Source: Sphingobacteriaceae bacterium (GTDB lineage Bacteria > Bacteroidota > Bacteroidia > B-17B0 > Aurantibacillaceae). From it: DNA of 8,362 bases. The stretch lies in NCBI GenBank assembly GCA_023251695.1, contig JAHEYE010000146.1, forward strand, positions 1-8,362, read 5' to 3'. Shown here piece by piece: positions 1 through 6,588 of this stretch (positions are counted from its first letter, which is position 1; every line of letters begins with the position of its first letter). Both the position numbers and the translations under genes were made by a program. The notes under the pieces were generated by a model that saw nothing but the letters and a program-made list of their open reading frames with translations, ran no database searches and had not been told where the DNA came from.

Positions 1-468
1 ATCGGAACTGATAAGCAAGGTAGAAAAGTAGTATTTATTGGTGGCGAGCCTGAAGGGGCCAGAGCTTTTTTACTAGTATATCCGGAAGAGAAATTAATCA
101 TTTCAATTTGTGCGAATGTGTACAAAGCTCCAATTTCAGAGGGCGAAATGGAAACAATTGCCGGTTACTTTTTGAATGATTATGTAATCGAAAAAAATAT
201 TTTACCAAGTAAACCATTTAAATTCATGACCAGAAATGATGGCCGTGACATAGAAGGTGATTTGATTGTTGATGGAAAGAAGGGAATAATAATTGGATTG
301 ACGAGAGCTGAAATGCCTATCCTTGATATAGTAAAAGATAAAAATGAAATCAGAATAATCGCACTTTCAAATAATGGAATTATCAATATATGGTTAACGC
401 CTGAGAAGGATGGTTACAAAGGTAAATGGGGACACGAAAAACCTTTAGTTGATTTTAAGATGATGTAA
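1..468 (+). CDS. Serine hydrolase, beta-lactamase (class C/PF00144) family, C-terminal part (5' truncated by window edge)
   Basis: Frame 1 is open from the first base to the TAA at 466-468, giving 155 residues with no N-terminus, so the gene enters from the left. Residues 2-40 match the end of the beta-lactamase-type transpeptidase fold: a 'GTDKQGR' hairpin, then 'GGEPEGARAFLLVYPEEK' and 'ICANV', which align with the usual HSGGxxGxxxxLLVYPEEx...NV block. Members are penicillin-binding or esterase-like serine hydrolases, often exported. The SxxK and YxN motifs would lie upstream of the window. The usual H/K-[ST]-G triad of the third motif reads F12-I13-G14 here, so activity is uncertain. Residues from about 70 to 150 form an extra beta-rich tail with a G-x-W near the end, like the lipocalin-like tails found on some Bacteroidota members; that assignment is inference. 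The GTG at 118 is internal to the domain and is not the start. The stop abuts the stop of the convergent protease gene. Confidence 0.75.
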   Translation: MGTDKQGRKVVFIGGEPEGARAFLLVYPEEKLIISICANVYKAPISEGEMETIAGYFLNDYVIEKNILPSKPFKFMTRNDGRDIEGDLIVDGKKGIIIGLTRAEMPILDIVKDKNEIRIIALSNNGIINIWLTPEKDGYKGKWGHEKPLVDFKMM

Positions 469-471
469 TTA
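466..471. other. Zero-gap convergent stop-stop junction, TAATTA
   Basis: The hexamer TAATTA provides the TAA stop of the serine hydrolase (466-468, plus) and the TAA stop of the M43 protease (471-469, minus). There is no base between the genes. The only nearby inverted repeat is a 4-bp CAGG/CCTG pair just inside the protease gene, too small to call a terminator. Confidence 0.9.
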
Positions 472-1329
472 ATGCAGGTAATTCCTGTAAAAGGCATACG
501 AGAACGCCATCCAATTGTATTGCTCCTGAGTAAATCTGCATCTGCAACCCCAATAACTCATTATATTATCTACAGGAGGCACGTAATATTGATTATTCGC
601 ATCTTTTGGTCCGTATACAAAACCGCAGGGGGCAGCACCTGAACCCACACTATAAGGGTCAGCTTCAGTATCACAAAATCCATCACCCATAGTTTGACAA
701 TTACTTTCATTTACTAATTCCGAACTTGGACCATCTTCAGAAAGGGTAGATATTTCTGCAAAAGTGTGAGGTAAGCCGAAGAAATGTCCCATTTCATGCA
801 CGGCAGTCATTCCTGAAAAGGCAGACTTCAGCATTACAATTAAATCCTTTCCTCCGGGACCGTAGGCGTAGCCTGCTTTTGGAGGCACAATCATTTGCTG
901 TACCAAATAAATATTAATTGTTTTCTCGGTGAACCAATTATAAGCATTGCCTGTTATTTTGTTTTCATGATTTGGCCGGTCCCATCTATTGTATTCGTGT
1001 TCGGGAATAAAAACGGTACTGCAATTCATGAACTGGAGGCAAATAGGTTTGAAATATTTATTCAGGATAGTAATGCAGGCAGCATATTGGGTAGCGGTAA
1101 CGTTTGGGTTACCCAGACTGTCGAGAAAAACATAAAATACAATGGATAATTTCTTATTTAAACAAGTATCGTGAGGTAATAATGTGCCGCTCGGGGAGGC
1201 AATAAAGCTATTGTATTTCTTATGCATGGCAGCATAATTATCGGGTAATTTGCTACCACAACCTTCCTGTGAGAACAGTTGAATTGAACTAGAAATACCA
1301 ATAAAAAATAAAATTAACTTAAGCCTCAT
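469..1329 (-). CDS. Secreted M43 (cytophagalysin / pappalysin-like) zinc metalloprotease
   Basis: 286 residues from the ATG at 1329-1327. Residues 1-21 form a signal peptide (positive 'MRLK', a hydrophobic run, then 'LFSQ'), so the protein is exported. The metzincin zinc site HEMGHFFGLPH is complete at residues 178-188: zinc ligands H178, H182 and H188, general base E179. The Met-turn follows at residues 254-259 ('DNIMSY', M257). Between them lies 'GDGFCDTEADP' (about 215-225), the GDGxCDTP-type segment typical of peptidase family M43 (PF05572). Ten cysteines follow the signal peptide; they fit an exported, disulfide-bonded enzyme. The likely role is endopeptidase activity at the cell surface or outside the cell; the substrate is unknown. 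Unlike many Bacteroidota M43 enzymes it stops about 27 residues after the Met-turn and has no T9SS sorting tail, so it may stay in the periplasm or leave by another route. It is divergent from the large PKD protein across 64 bp. Confidence 0.88.
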   Translation of the reverse strand: MRLKLILFFIGISSSIQLFSQEGCGSKLPDNYAAMHKKYNSFIASPSGTLLPHDTCLNKKLSIVFYVFLDSLGNPNVTATQYAACITILNKYFKPICLQFMNCSTVFIPEHEYNRWDRPNHENKITGNAYNWFTEKTINIYLVQQMIVPPKAGYAYGPGGKDLIVMLKSAFSGMTAVHEMGHFFGLPHTFAEISTLSEDGPSSELVNESNCQTMGDGFCDTEADPYSVGSGAAPCGFVYGPKDANNQYYVPPVDNIMSYWGCRCRFTQEQYNWMAFSYAFYRNYLH

Positions 1330-1333
1330 TAAT

Positions 1334-1364
1334 TATGGTTTACAACCAAATTTTATTATATTTG
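1334..1364 (+). promoter_or_regulatory. Predicted Bacteroidota-type promoter for the PKD-repeat protein gene
   Basis: TATATTTG at 1357-1364 matches the TAnnTTTG -7 consensus exactly. TATG at 1334-1337 is a 3-of-4 match to the TTTG -33 box with a 19-bp spacer. Transcription would begin near 1371, leaving a leader of about 23 nt before the ATG at 1394. No Shine-Dalgarno sequence is visible, only A/T-rich DNA, as is common in this phylum. The -7 boxes of the two divergent promoters are only 8 bp apart. Confidence 0.5.
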
Positions 1365-1372
1365 TTATACAT

Positions 1373-1403
1373 CAAATCTAATTAAAATTTTTAATGATTA
1401 AAA
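1373..1403 (-). promoter_or_regulatory. Predicted Bacteroidota-type promoter for the M43 protease gene
   Basis: Read on the minus strand, 1380-1373 is TAGATTTG, an exact match to the phylum's TAnnTTTG -7 box. The -33 region 19 bp upstream (1403-1400) reads TTTT against the TTTG consensus, 3 of 4, and lies inside the first codons of the divergent gene. A start about 7 nt downstream would give a leader of roughly 35 nt before the ATG at 1329. The prediction rests on motif and position only. Confidence 0.45.
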
Positions 1404-4400
1404 GGTTTGCCCGTGTTTTTTTAGTACTTCTGTTTGCACTTTTCTCTGTTAAAAGCTTCTCGCAAATAGCAGTTACACCTACGGCAGGCTGTGCTCCTCT
1501 GGTTGGTGCTTCTTTTACAGGTGTATCAGGCGCGAGCAGTATATTGTGGACCTTCGGTGATGCAGGCTCGGCAAATATTAATAATCCTACACACACTTAT
1601 GTAAGTCCGGGTAATTATGTTGTTACTTATACAGCAATAGTTTCTAGCGCACCCGTTACTCAAACTATTCTGGTTAGAGTTTACGGAAAACCTACTCCTA
1701 ATTTCTCTTATACAATTCCTGCGAGTCATTGTGCGCCAATGACAGTTCCTTTTACAGATTTATCTGTCGGCAGCGGAACTACTCCAATCACACAATGGCA
1801 GTGGGCTTATGGCGACGGAGGTATTGGTAATACACAAAGCCCAACTTATGTTTATACTATTCCCGGCACATTTAATGTTACTTTAATTGCTAAGGACGCT
1901 AATGGTTGTGATTCCACCATTACAAAAAATGCCATCATAAAAGTTTCAGCGCAACCTACTGTTATTATCAGTAGTAATCCATTATCGCTTAATTCATGTA
2001 CCGTGCCTTTTACTGCAGCATTCAGCGGAACAAATTGTGTTACGGGTTCTCCAATGGGCGGCCCGTTAACGTATGCCTGGGGATTTGGTAACGGACAAAC
2101 ATCAACATCTGTAACACCATCGCCAGTTACTTATACTAACAATGGTGCTTATACGGTTTCATTAACGTGTACAGATAATAATCAATGTTCGAAAACGGTT
2201 TCAACTACAGTAAATTTGCTGGCACCAAAAGTAAAAATAAAAGTTCCGGATACGGTTTGTTATGGTTCTTATATAGTGATTAAAGATACTTCAACCGCAG
2301 GATTTACATCATGGGTATGGGGCGATGCAACACCTAACATAACTAATATCCCAACCGATACTGTTATGCATTGGTTTTTTACACCCGGTAATCAAACCAT
2401 AACAGTAACAGCTTTTATAGGCGGATGCACGCATGTGAAAACTTTCCCTATTTACGTTCAGAAAGTGGTTGCGAGCTTTACTTCAACGCCCATTGCATTT
2501 ACATGTTATAGTCCGTTTATTGCAAATTATGTGAATACATCCAGTGGGGGTGCCACCAATTTCCAATGGATATTTCCAATAAATTCATCCCCGGGAATTT
2601 ATACAACAACAAGTATTGGAACGGCCACTTGTCCGACTTATACTTTAACACAAGGCAGTAATAATCCGTATACGATATTTCAATATTATAAACCAACGGT
2701 AACTCTAATTGCGATTTCTAATTGGGGGTGTAGGGATACGGTGCAGAATATTTACGATTCATTGAGGCGGATCACTTCTTATTTCTTTACAGATAAAAGT
2801 GAAGGTTGTGTTCCGCTAACAGTTAAGTTCACAGATTCAAGTTTTTCGCAACAGCCAATTAATTTTTACTCTTGGAATTTTGGTGACGGAAGTCCGATTG
2901 TATCCGGACCAACCAGTACCATGGTTGTGCATACTTACACTGCGGTAGGAAGTTATTCTGTAACACATATTGTCCAAAATGTTCCGGGCTGCAGGGATAC
3001 TTCTTTTATAAAATGGATACATGTCGTCAATCCGCCAAATCCGAGTTTTACTTTTTCACCTTCAACGGTCTGTTGGAATCAGCCAGTGCAGATTATAAAT
3101 ACAACTACTGTAAATCCTGGCGATACTATTAACCATTGGCATGTCGATAGTGATCAGACTTATTTCTCGCATTGCATCAATGATGCTAATCCCTCGTGGA
3201 TGTTTAATCACACGGGTGTGTACGGATTTACTATGACCGCTTATGTGCACGGATGTAAGGGGAGTACTGCTTCAACGTCATCCGTCACAGTGAAAGGACC
3301 AATTGCCCGCGGAAGATATTACACCAGATGTGATTCGTCGTATAGAGTTCAGTTTAGAGCTAATTTACAGGATTGTCAGTCGGGTACTTGGGATTATGGT
3401 GATGGAAGTACGACACAAACATTAACTGGTACGGGTTCTTTTACTACTTCGCATACTTATACTGCTTCAGGAAATTACACGGCAATTTTAACCGGATATA
3501 ATCCTTCAACAGGTTGTATACCTTTTCATGATACGCTTATTGTTACGGTGAGAAAAATAAATGCTTCGTTTACCAATATTCCTTTCGGATGTAAAAGTGT
3601 CCCTTCTATTTATAATTCGTTTAGTTCGCAGGATGTGATGAAAGGTTGTGGTGTGGGTTTTACATGGTACATTGGTACTTTCCCGCCAAGGGTAACACAA
3701 CTGGATACCATCAATTACCCAATTTACACATCCGGTATTTATAATGTTATGCTGGTAGTGAAAGACACTAATAATTGTTATGACACGGCCCGTTCTATTA
3801 TAAAAATAAGTAATTCCATCGCCAATTTTGCGATCGCTTCATCGTCAGTGGGCTGTTTGCCCTTATACACATTGAATACCAATAATACCTCCACTTCCGA
3901 TACAACTATGACATACACCTGGAATTTTGGAGATCCCGGCTCCGGTTCTGCAAATACTTCTACTATTACCAGCCCTTCTCATAATTATACAACCGCTATA
4001 TCGCCGAGTCAGATTTTTACGATAACGCTCATAGTCACGAATGCCAATGGTTGTAAAGATACTGTCCAGAATACCATAACGGTCAACGCCCCTCAGCCAT
4101 TCATAAGCCCTTCCATAACTAATTCCATTTGCGTGAATAGCCCCCTCACTTTAAATGTTTCGAATGTTGTTGGTGCGATAAGTTATATCTGGAATTTTAA
4201 TGACGGATCAGCAACACAAACTGTAACAACAGGAACCGTTGTTCATACATACACCAATCAGGGGGCGTATACAGTTTCATTGACAACAAGTGATATTAAC
4301 GGCTGTATAGGTAATACAACCTTTCCCGTTTATGTTCAGAATTATCCAATACCGGGATTCTTCTATACTAACCAATGTAACGCAACCAGTTCAGTAGCTT

Positions 4401-5872
4401 GTGCTGGATGTGCTGTAGTATTTCAGGATACATCCTTTAATCCGGTGCCCGGACCAAGAAACTGGAATTTATCGAGTGGTGGGCCAGTAGTAGGTACGGC
4501 GACCGTTGGAAATACTTATACAACGCCCGGAGTATATCCTATAACTTTAACCGTAACAACTTCATTTGGTTGTCCCGCTGTTGTTTCGCAAACGCTAACT
4601 GTGTTAGGGGCCGATGCCGATTTCTTTACGGATACTAATAACATTTGTAAAAATTCACCTATCATCTTTACAATTAAAGACACGACCAACGTGATGACAT
4701 GGGCTTGGGATTTTGGTGATGGCCGTGATACAGGAAATGTTTCGCCCATATCCCATTATTACAGTTTCTATCCGCCGGGAGGAACAACAAATGCAAGTTT
4801 AACCTATTGGACAAGTGATTCCGCTTGTAAATACTCTGTAGTTTATCCGATTAATATCCGTGATGTGGTTGCTGATTTCGATAGGAATCTCGAACTAACG
4901 GTTCAGGATTGGCGGCATTGTATTGGTCCAACCGATCAGTTCAATAACGTTTCTACAGGAACACCGACTTATTGGTTCTGGAATTTTGGTGATGGAGTAA
5001 CAAGTACCACTCAAAGTCCTCCGCATACTTATACCGCAACAGGTACATATACAGTTTTATTGGCGATCGCGGATACACAGTACGGATGTAAAGATACATT
5101 GAGAAAAACAATGGAGATATTGGCATTGCCATCCATTACTGTTGTTCCTCAGCCAACCTGTGCATTGAGTCCATCGCAATTTACTACAACAGGATTGCCT
5201 TCTTATTCGTATACATGGACACCTTCTTCAAATCTGAGCAATCCTAATATTGCGAACCCTATTGCTACACTTACAACAACAACAATCTTTAGTGTACAAG
5301 TGAAAGACGTCGATGGTTGTACAAACACCGTAACGCTTTCTGTTTACATTCAGGAACCACCAAAACCGATCAGCTGGGACACAACGATTGTTATTGGTGA
5401 GCAAATAATTATTCCCGGGTATGCAGGAACAGGCTTTAATTATTATTGGAATCCGACAGCCTATTTAAGTTGCACAAATTGTCCGTACCCATTGTTTACA
5501 GGCACTGTGAATATGACGTACACCGCAATAACTATGGATACAATGGGTTGTTTCAGTATCAATAATACTTTCACTATTGAAATTTTACCACAATCCAGTG
5601 TGGATGTGCCGACTGCATTTACGCCAAATGGCGATGGAATTAACGATGTTATTTATGTGGATGGATGGGGTATTAAAAAATTAAACTTTTTCAGAATATA
5701 TAACCGCTGGGGCCAATTATTATTTGAGTCGACCGATATTAATGTCGGTTGGGATGGAACATATCAGGGTGTTCCTCAGAATATGGAAACTTATGTCTGG
5801 CAGGTATCCGTTGAAACCTATATTGATAAAGAGCCGCTTTTCAAAACGAGTACGTTTAAACTCATACGTTAG
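1394..5872 (+). CDS. Giant exported PKD-repeat protein with T9SS type B (gliding motility-associated) C-terminal sorting domain
   Basis: 1492 residues. Residues 1-24 are a signal peptide ('MIKRFARVFLVLLFALFS', then 'SFSQ'), which supports the ATG at 1394. About 14 PKD-like modules of 75-100 residues follow (about 25-1243). The PKD core W-x-[FWY]-[GN]-[DN] is clear near residues 52, 136, 228, 307, 494, 666, 843, 933, 1105 and 1196. The modules around 358-460, 547-634, 721-806 and 983-1071 are degenerate. Most modules end in a Y-T-x-x-G-x-Y strand and a G-C. Two Ig-like 'W-x-P' modules follow (about 1244-1321 and 1322-1396). Residues about 1404-1492 are the CHU_C/type B sorting domain (PF13585, TIGR04131): 'PTAFTPNGDGIND', 'IYNRWGQLLFES', 'WDGTYQG'. 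Such proteins cross the outer membrane through T9SS and are held at the surface or released; a role in adhesion, matrix or gliding is inferred. No catalytic domain was recognised. The stop overlaps the convergent gene by 4 bp. Confidence 0.92.
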   Translation: MIKRFARVFLVLLFALFSVKSFSQIAVTPTAGCAPLVGASFTGVSGASSILWTFGDAGSANINNPTHTYVSPGNYVVTYTAIVSSAPVTQTILVRVYGKPTPNFSYTIPASHCAPMTVPFTDLSVGSGTTPITQWQWAYGDGGIGNTQSPTYVYTIPGTFNVTLIAKDANGCDSTITKNAIIKVSAQPTVIISSNPLSLNSCTVPFTAAFSGTNCVTGSPMGGPLTYAWGFGNGQTSTSVTPSPVTYTNNGAYTVSLTCTDNNQCSKTVSTTVNLLAPKVKIKVPDTVCYGSYIVIKDTSTAGFTSWVWGDATPNITNIPTDTVMHWFFTPGNQTITVTAFIGGCTHVKTFPIYVQKVVASFTSTPIAFTCYSPFIANYVNTSSGGATNFQWIFPINSSPGIYTTTSIGTATCPTYTLTQGSNNPYTIFQYYKPTVTLIAISNWGCRDTVQNIYDSLRRITSYFFTDKSEGCVPLTVKFTDSSFSQQPINFYSWNFGDGSPIVSGPTSTMVVHTYTAVGSYSVTHIVQNVPGCRDTSFIKWIHVVNPPNPSFTFSPSTVCWNQPVQIINTTTVNPGDTINHWHVDSDQTYFSHCINDANPSWMFNHTGVYGFTMTAYVHGCKGSTASTSSVTVKGPIARGRYYTRCDSSYRVQFRANLQDCQSGTWDYGDGSTTQTLTGTGSFTTSHTYTASGNYTAILTGYNPSTGCIPFHDTLIVTVRKINASFTNIPFGCKSVPSIYNSFSSQDVMKGCGVGFTWYIGTFPPRVTQLDTINYPIYTSGIYNVMLVVKDTNNCYDTARSIIKISNSIANFAIASSSVGCLPLYTLNTNNTSTSDTTMTYTWNFGDPGSGSANTSTITSPSHNYTTAISPSQIFTITLIVTNANGCKDTVQNTITVNAPQPFISPSITNSICVNSPLTLNVSNVVGAISYIWNFNDGSATQTVTTGTVVHTYTNQGAYTVSLTTSDINGCIGNTTFPVYVQNYPIPGFFYTNQCNATSSVACAGCAVVFQDTSFNPVPGPRNWNLSSGGPVVGTATVGNTYTTPGVYPITLTVTTSFGCPAVVSQTLTVLGADADFFTDTNNICKNSPIIFTIKDTTNVMTWAWDFGDGRDTGNVSPISHYYSFYPPGGTTNASLTYWTSDSACKYSVVYPINIRDVVADFDRNLELTVQDWRHCIGPTDQFNNVSTGTPTYWFWNFGDGVTSTTQSPPHTYTATGTYTVLLAIADTQYGCKDTLRKTMEILALPSITVVPQPTCALSPSQFTTTGLPSYSYTWTPSSNLSNPNIANPIATLTTTTIFSVQVKDVDGCTNTVTLSVYIQEPPKPISWDTTIVIGEQIIIPGYAGTGFNYYWNPTAYLSCTNCPYPLFTGTVNMTYTAITMDTMGCFSINNTFTIEILPQSSVDVPTAFTPNGDGINDVIYVDGWGIKKLNFFRIYNRWGQLLFESTDINVGWDGTYQGVPQNMETYVWQVSVETYIDKEPLFKTSTFKLIR
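1466..5122 (+). repeat. Tandem array of about 14 PKD-type modules within the CDS
   Basis: The protein encoded here is a tandem series of roughly 85-residue beta-sandwich modules. The repeat is clear at protein level and diverged at DNA level. The closest short DNA match I saw is the WNFGDG codons at 2873-2890 and 4979-4996, which differ at one base in 18. Eight modules (counting the first W-x-P module just past this interval) have exactly two cysteines 53-66 residues apart: 113/172, 289/345, 472/533, 821/887, 913/971, 1085/1145, 1176/1232 and 1256/1309. The first sits at the module start and the second in the terminal G-C or equivalent. Module borders are by eye and may be off by several residues. 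Confidence 0.8.
5869..5872. other. 4-bp overlap of convergent stop codons, TTAG
   Basis: TTAG holds TAG (5870-5872) ending the PKD protein and, on the other strand, TAA (5871-5869) ending the CWC/DUF1569-like protein. An 8-bp palindrome, GTTTAAAC, lies at 5854-5861 inside the PKD gene, flanked by GAGT/ACTC. Its role, if any, is unknown. Confidence 0.9.
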
Positions 5873-6480
5873 ATCAATCCAAACTGTTTGAAGTGGTGTG
5901 TGAAATGTTTGTTGTGAAAGATCATCCATTCCTGATGGTTTAACTCTCCGATAACAGGACTGATTGGTTTTGAATCCGGATTTTTTTCAAAGTACAAATC
6001 AAAATCATGTAATTCAATTTTTAAATACTCAATAGCTTCGCTGAGGTCTGAATAAGAAAGGGGGACTAAATCATTTGTCAGCATGGGTGCTTTAAAACCA
6101 ATGCTCATTTCTTTATCCGTGTTAATCGTGTAATGTCTTATGGTCTTTGCTACTCTTTCATCAACCATTAAAGGTTGAAGTGATTTTCCGTTTGAGAATG
6201 AAATAGCAAGTATTAAATGTTCAATCATGTGTTGGGCTGTCATTTTTCCAAATAGGGGTGGTGTATTGCTTTTTAAATTCTGTAGTTTATTGAAAACAGA
6301 ATCATGAACCGAAATGTTGATTTTTTGAAGCTCAGCAATTTTACATGTTAAACATTTTTGACAAAGACATTCCTTAGAATCAAGGGGAACAATATTTGGC
6401 ATAGCGTTGCACCAGCAAGAGGTGATTTCGTTCATCTCACAATTAAATTCCGCGCCGCAAGAAGGACATTTACACTGCAT
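5869..6480 (-). CDS. Cysteine-rich CWC zinc-ribbon-like domain fused to a DUF1569/DinB-like domain
   Basis: 203 residues from the ATG at 6480-6478, with no signal peptide, so probably cytoplasmic. The first 46 residues hold ten cysteines: C5-x2-C8, C14, C22-W-C24, C38-x-C40-x2-C43 and C46, plus C3. 'CPSCGAEFNCE...SCWC...CLCQKCL' fits the Cys_rich_CWC family (PF14375), presumed to bind zinc. Residues about 55-203 resemble DUF1569 (PF07606), related to the DinB helical-bundle fold: 'FGKMTAQHMIEHL' (H84, H88) and the terminal 'WMIFHNKHFTHHFKQFG' (H189, H192, H195, H196). These histidines could form a metal site as in DinB-type proteins; which ones bind is not known. No reaction can be assigned. 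It is convergent with the PKD gene (4-bp overlap) and divergent from the next T9SS cargo gene across 108 bp. Family names are from memory of motifs; the CWC call is firmer than the DUF1569 call. Confidence 0.75.
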   Translation of the reverse strand: MQCKCPSCGAEFNCEMNEITSCWCNAMPNIVPLDSKECLCQKCLTCKIAELQKINISVHDSVFNKLQNLKSNTPPLFGKMTAQHMIEHLILAISFSNGKSLQPLMVDERVAKTIRHYTINTDKEMSIGFKAPMLTNDLVPLSYSDLSEAIEYLKIELHDFDLYFEKNPDSKPISPVIGELNHQEWMIFHNKHFTHHFKQFGLI

Positions 6481-6588
6481 AAGATAAAGATACAGTTTTG
6501 CGAAGCGTAAAAAACTAAATCCAATTAGTAATTTTTAAAATGCTAATATATTTGTTTTCAGGCTTTTAATGTTATATTTTTGATTAGC
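6481..6588. other. 108-bp divergent intergenic spacer
   Basis: This is the larger of the two non-coding gaps. Beyond the plus-strand promoter at 6525-6554, no exact TAnnTTTG box is visible for the minus-strand CWC/DUF1569-like gene. No tRNA, hairpin or riboswitch-like structure was seen. Confidence 0.6.
6525..6554 (+). promoter_or_regulatory. Predicted Bacteroidota-type promoter for the T9SS type A cargo gene
   Basis: TATATTTG at 6547-6554 is an exact TAnnTTTG -7 box, with the same eight bases as the box upstream of the PKD gene. TTAG at 6525-6528 is a 3-of-4 match to the TTTG -33 box with an 18-bp spacer, slightly short. A start near 6561 gives a leader of about 28 nt before the ATG at 6589. 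A second, weaker TATATTTT lies at 6573-6580. Confidence 0.45.

Noticed and set aside
118..468. A complete 116-residue gene starting at GTG 118
   Set aside because: The same frame is open to base 1 and the upstream residues match the conserved beta-lactamase-fold block, so GTG 118 is an internal valine.
474..491. CAGG-TAATT-CCTG hairpin near the first convergent junction
   Set aside because: A four-pair stem inside coding sequence with no U-tract is not a credible terminator.
895..1149. Plus-strand open frame inside the protease gene
   Set aside because: It is antisense to a well-supported M43 domain and its product has no recognisable features.
1394..5872. Calling the giant protein SprB or another named gliding adhesin
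   Set aside because: It shares the type B sorting tail and repeat style, but nothing specific to SprB is visible and no gld/spr genes are in the window.
6485..6492. TATCTTTA on the minus strand as promoter of the CWC/DUF1569-like gene
   Set aside because: It misses the final G of TAnnTTTG, has no clear -33 partner and would place the start at the ATG itself.
6580..6588. TTG at 6580 as start of the type A cargo protein
   Set aside because: The ATG at 6589 gives a standard signal peptide starting M-K-A-R and a more reasonable leader length after the predicted promoter.
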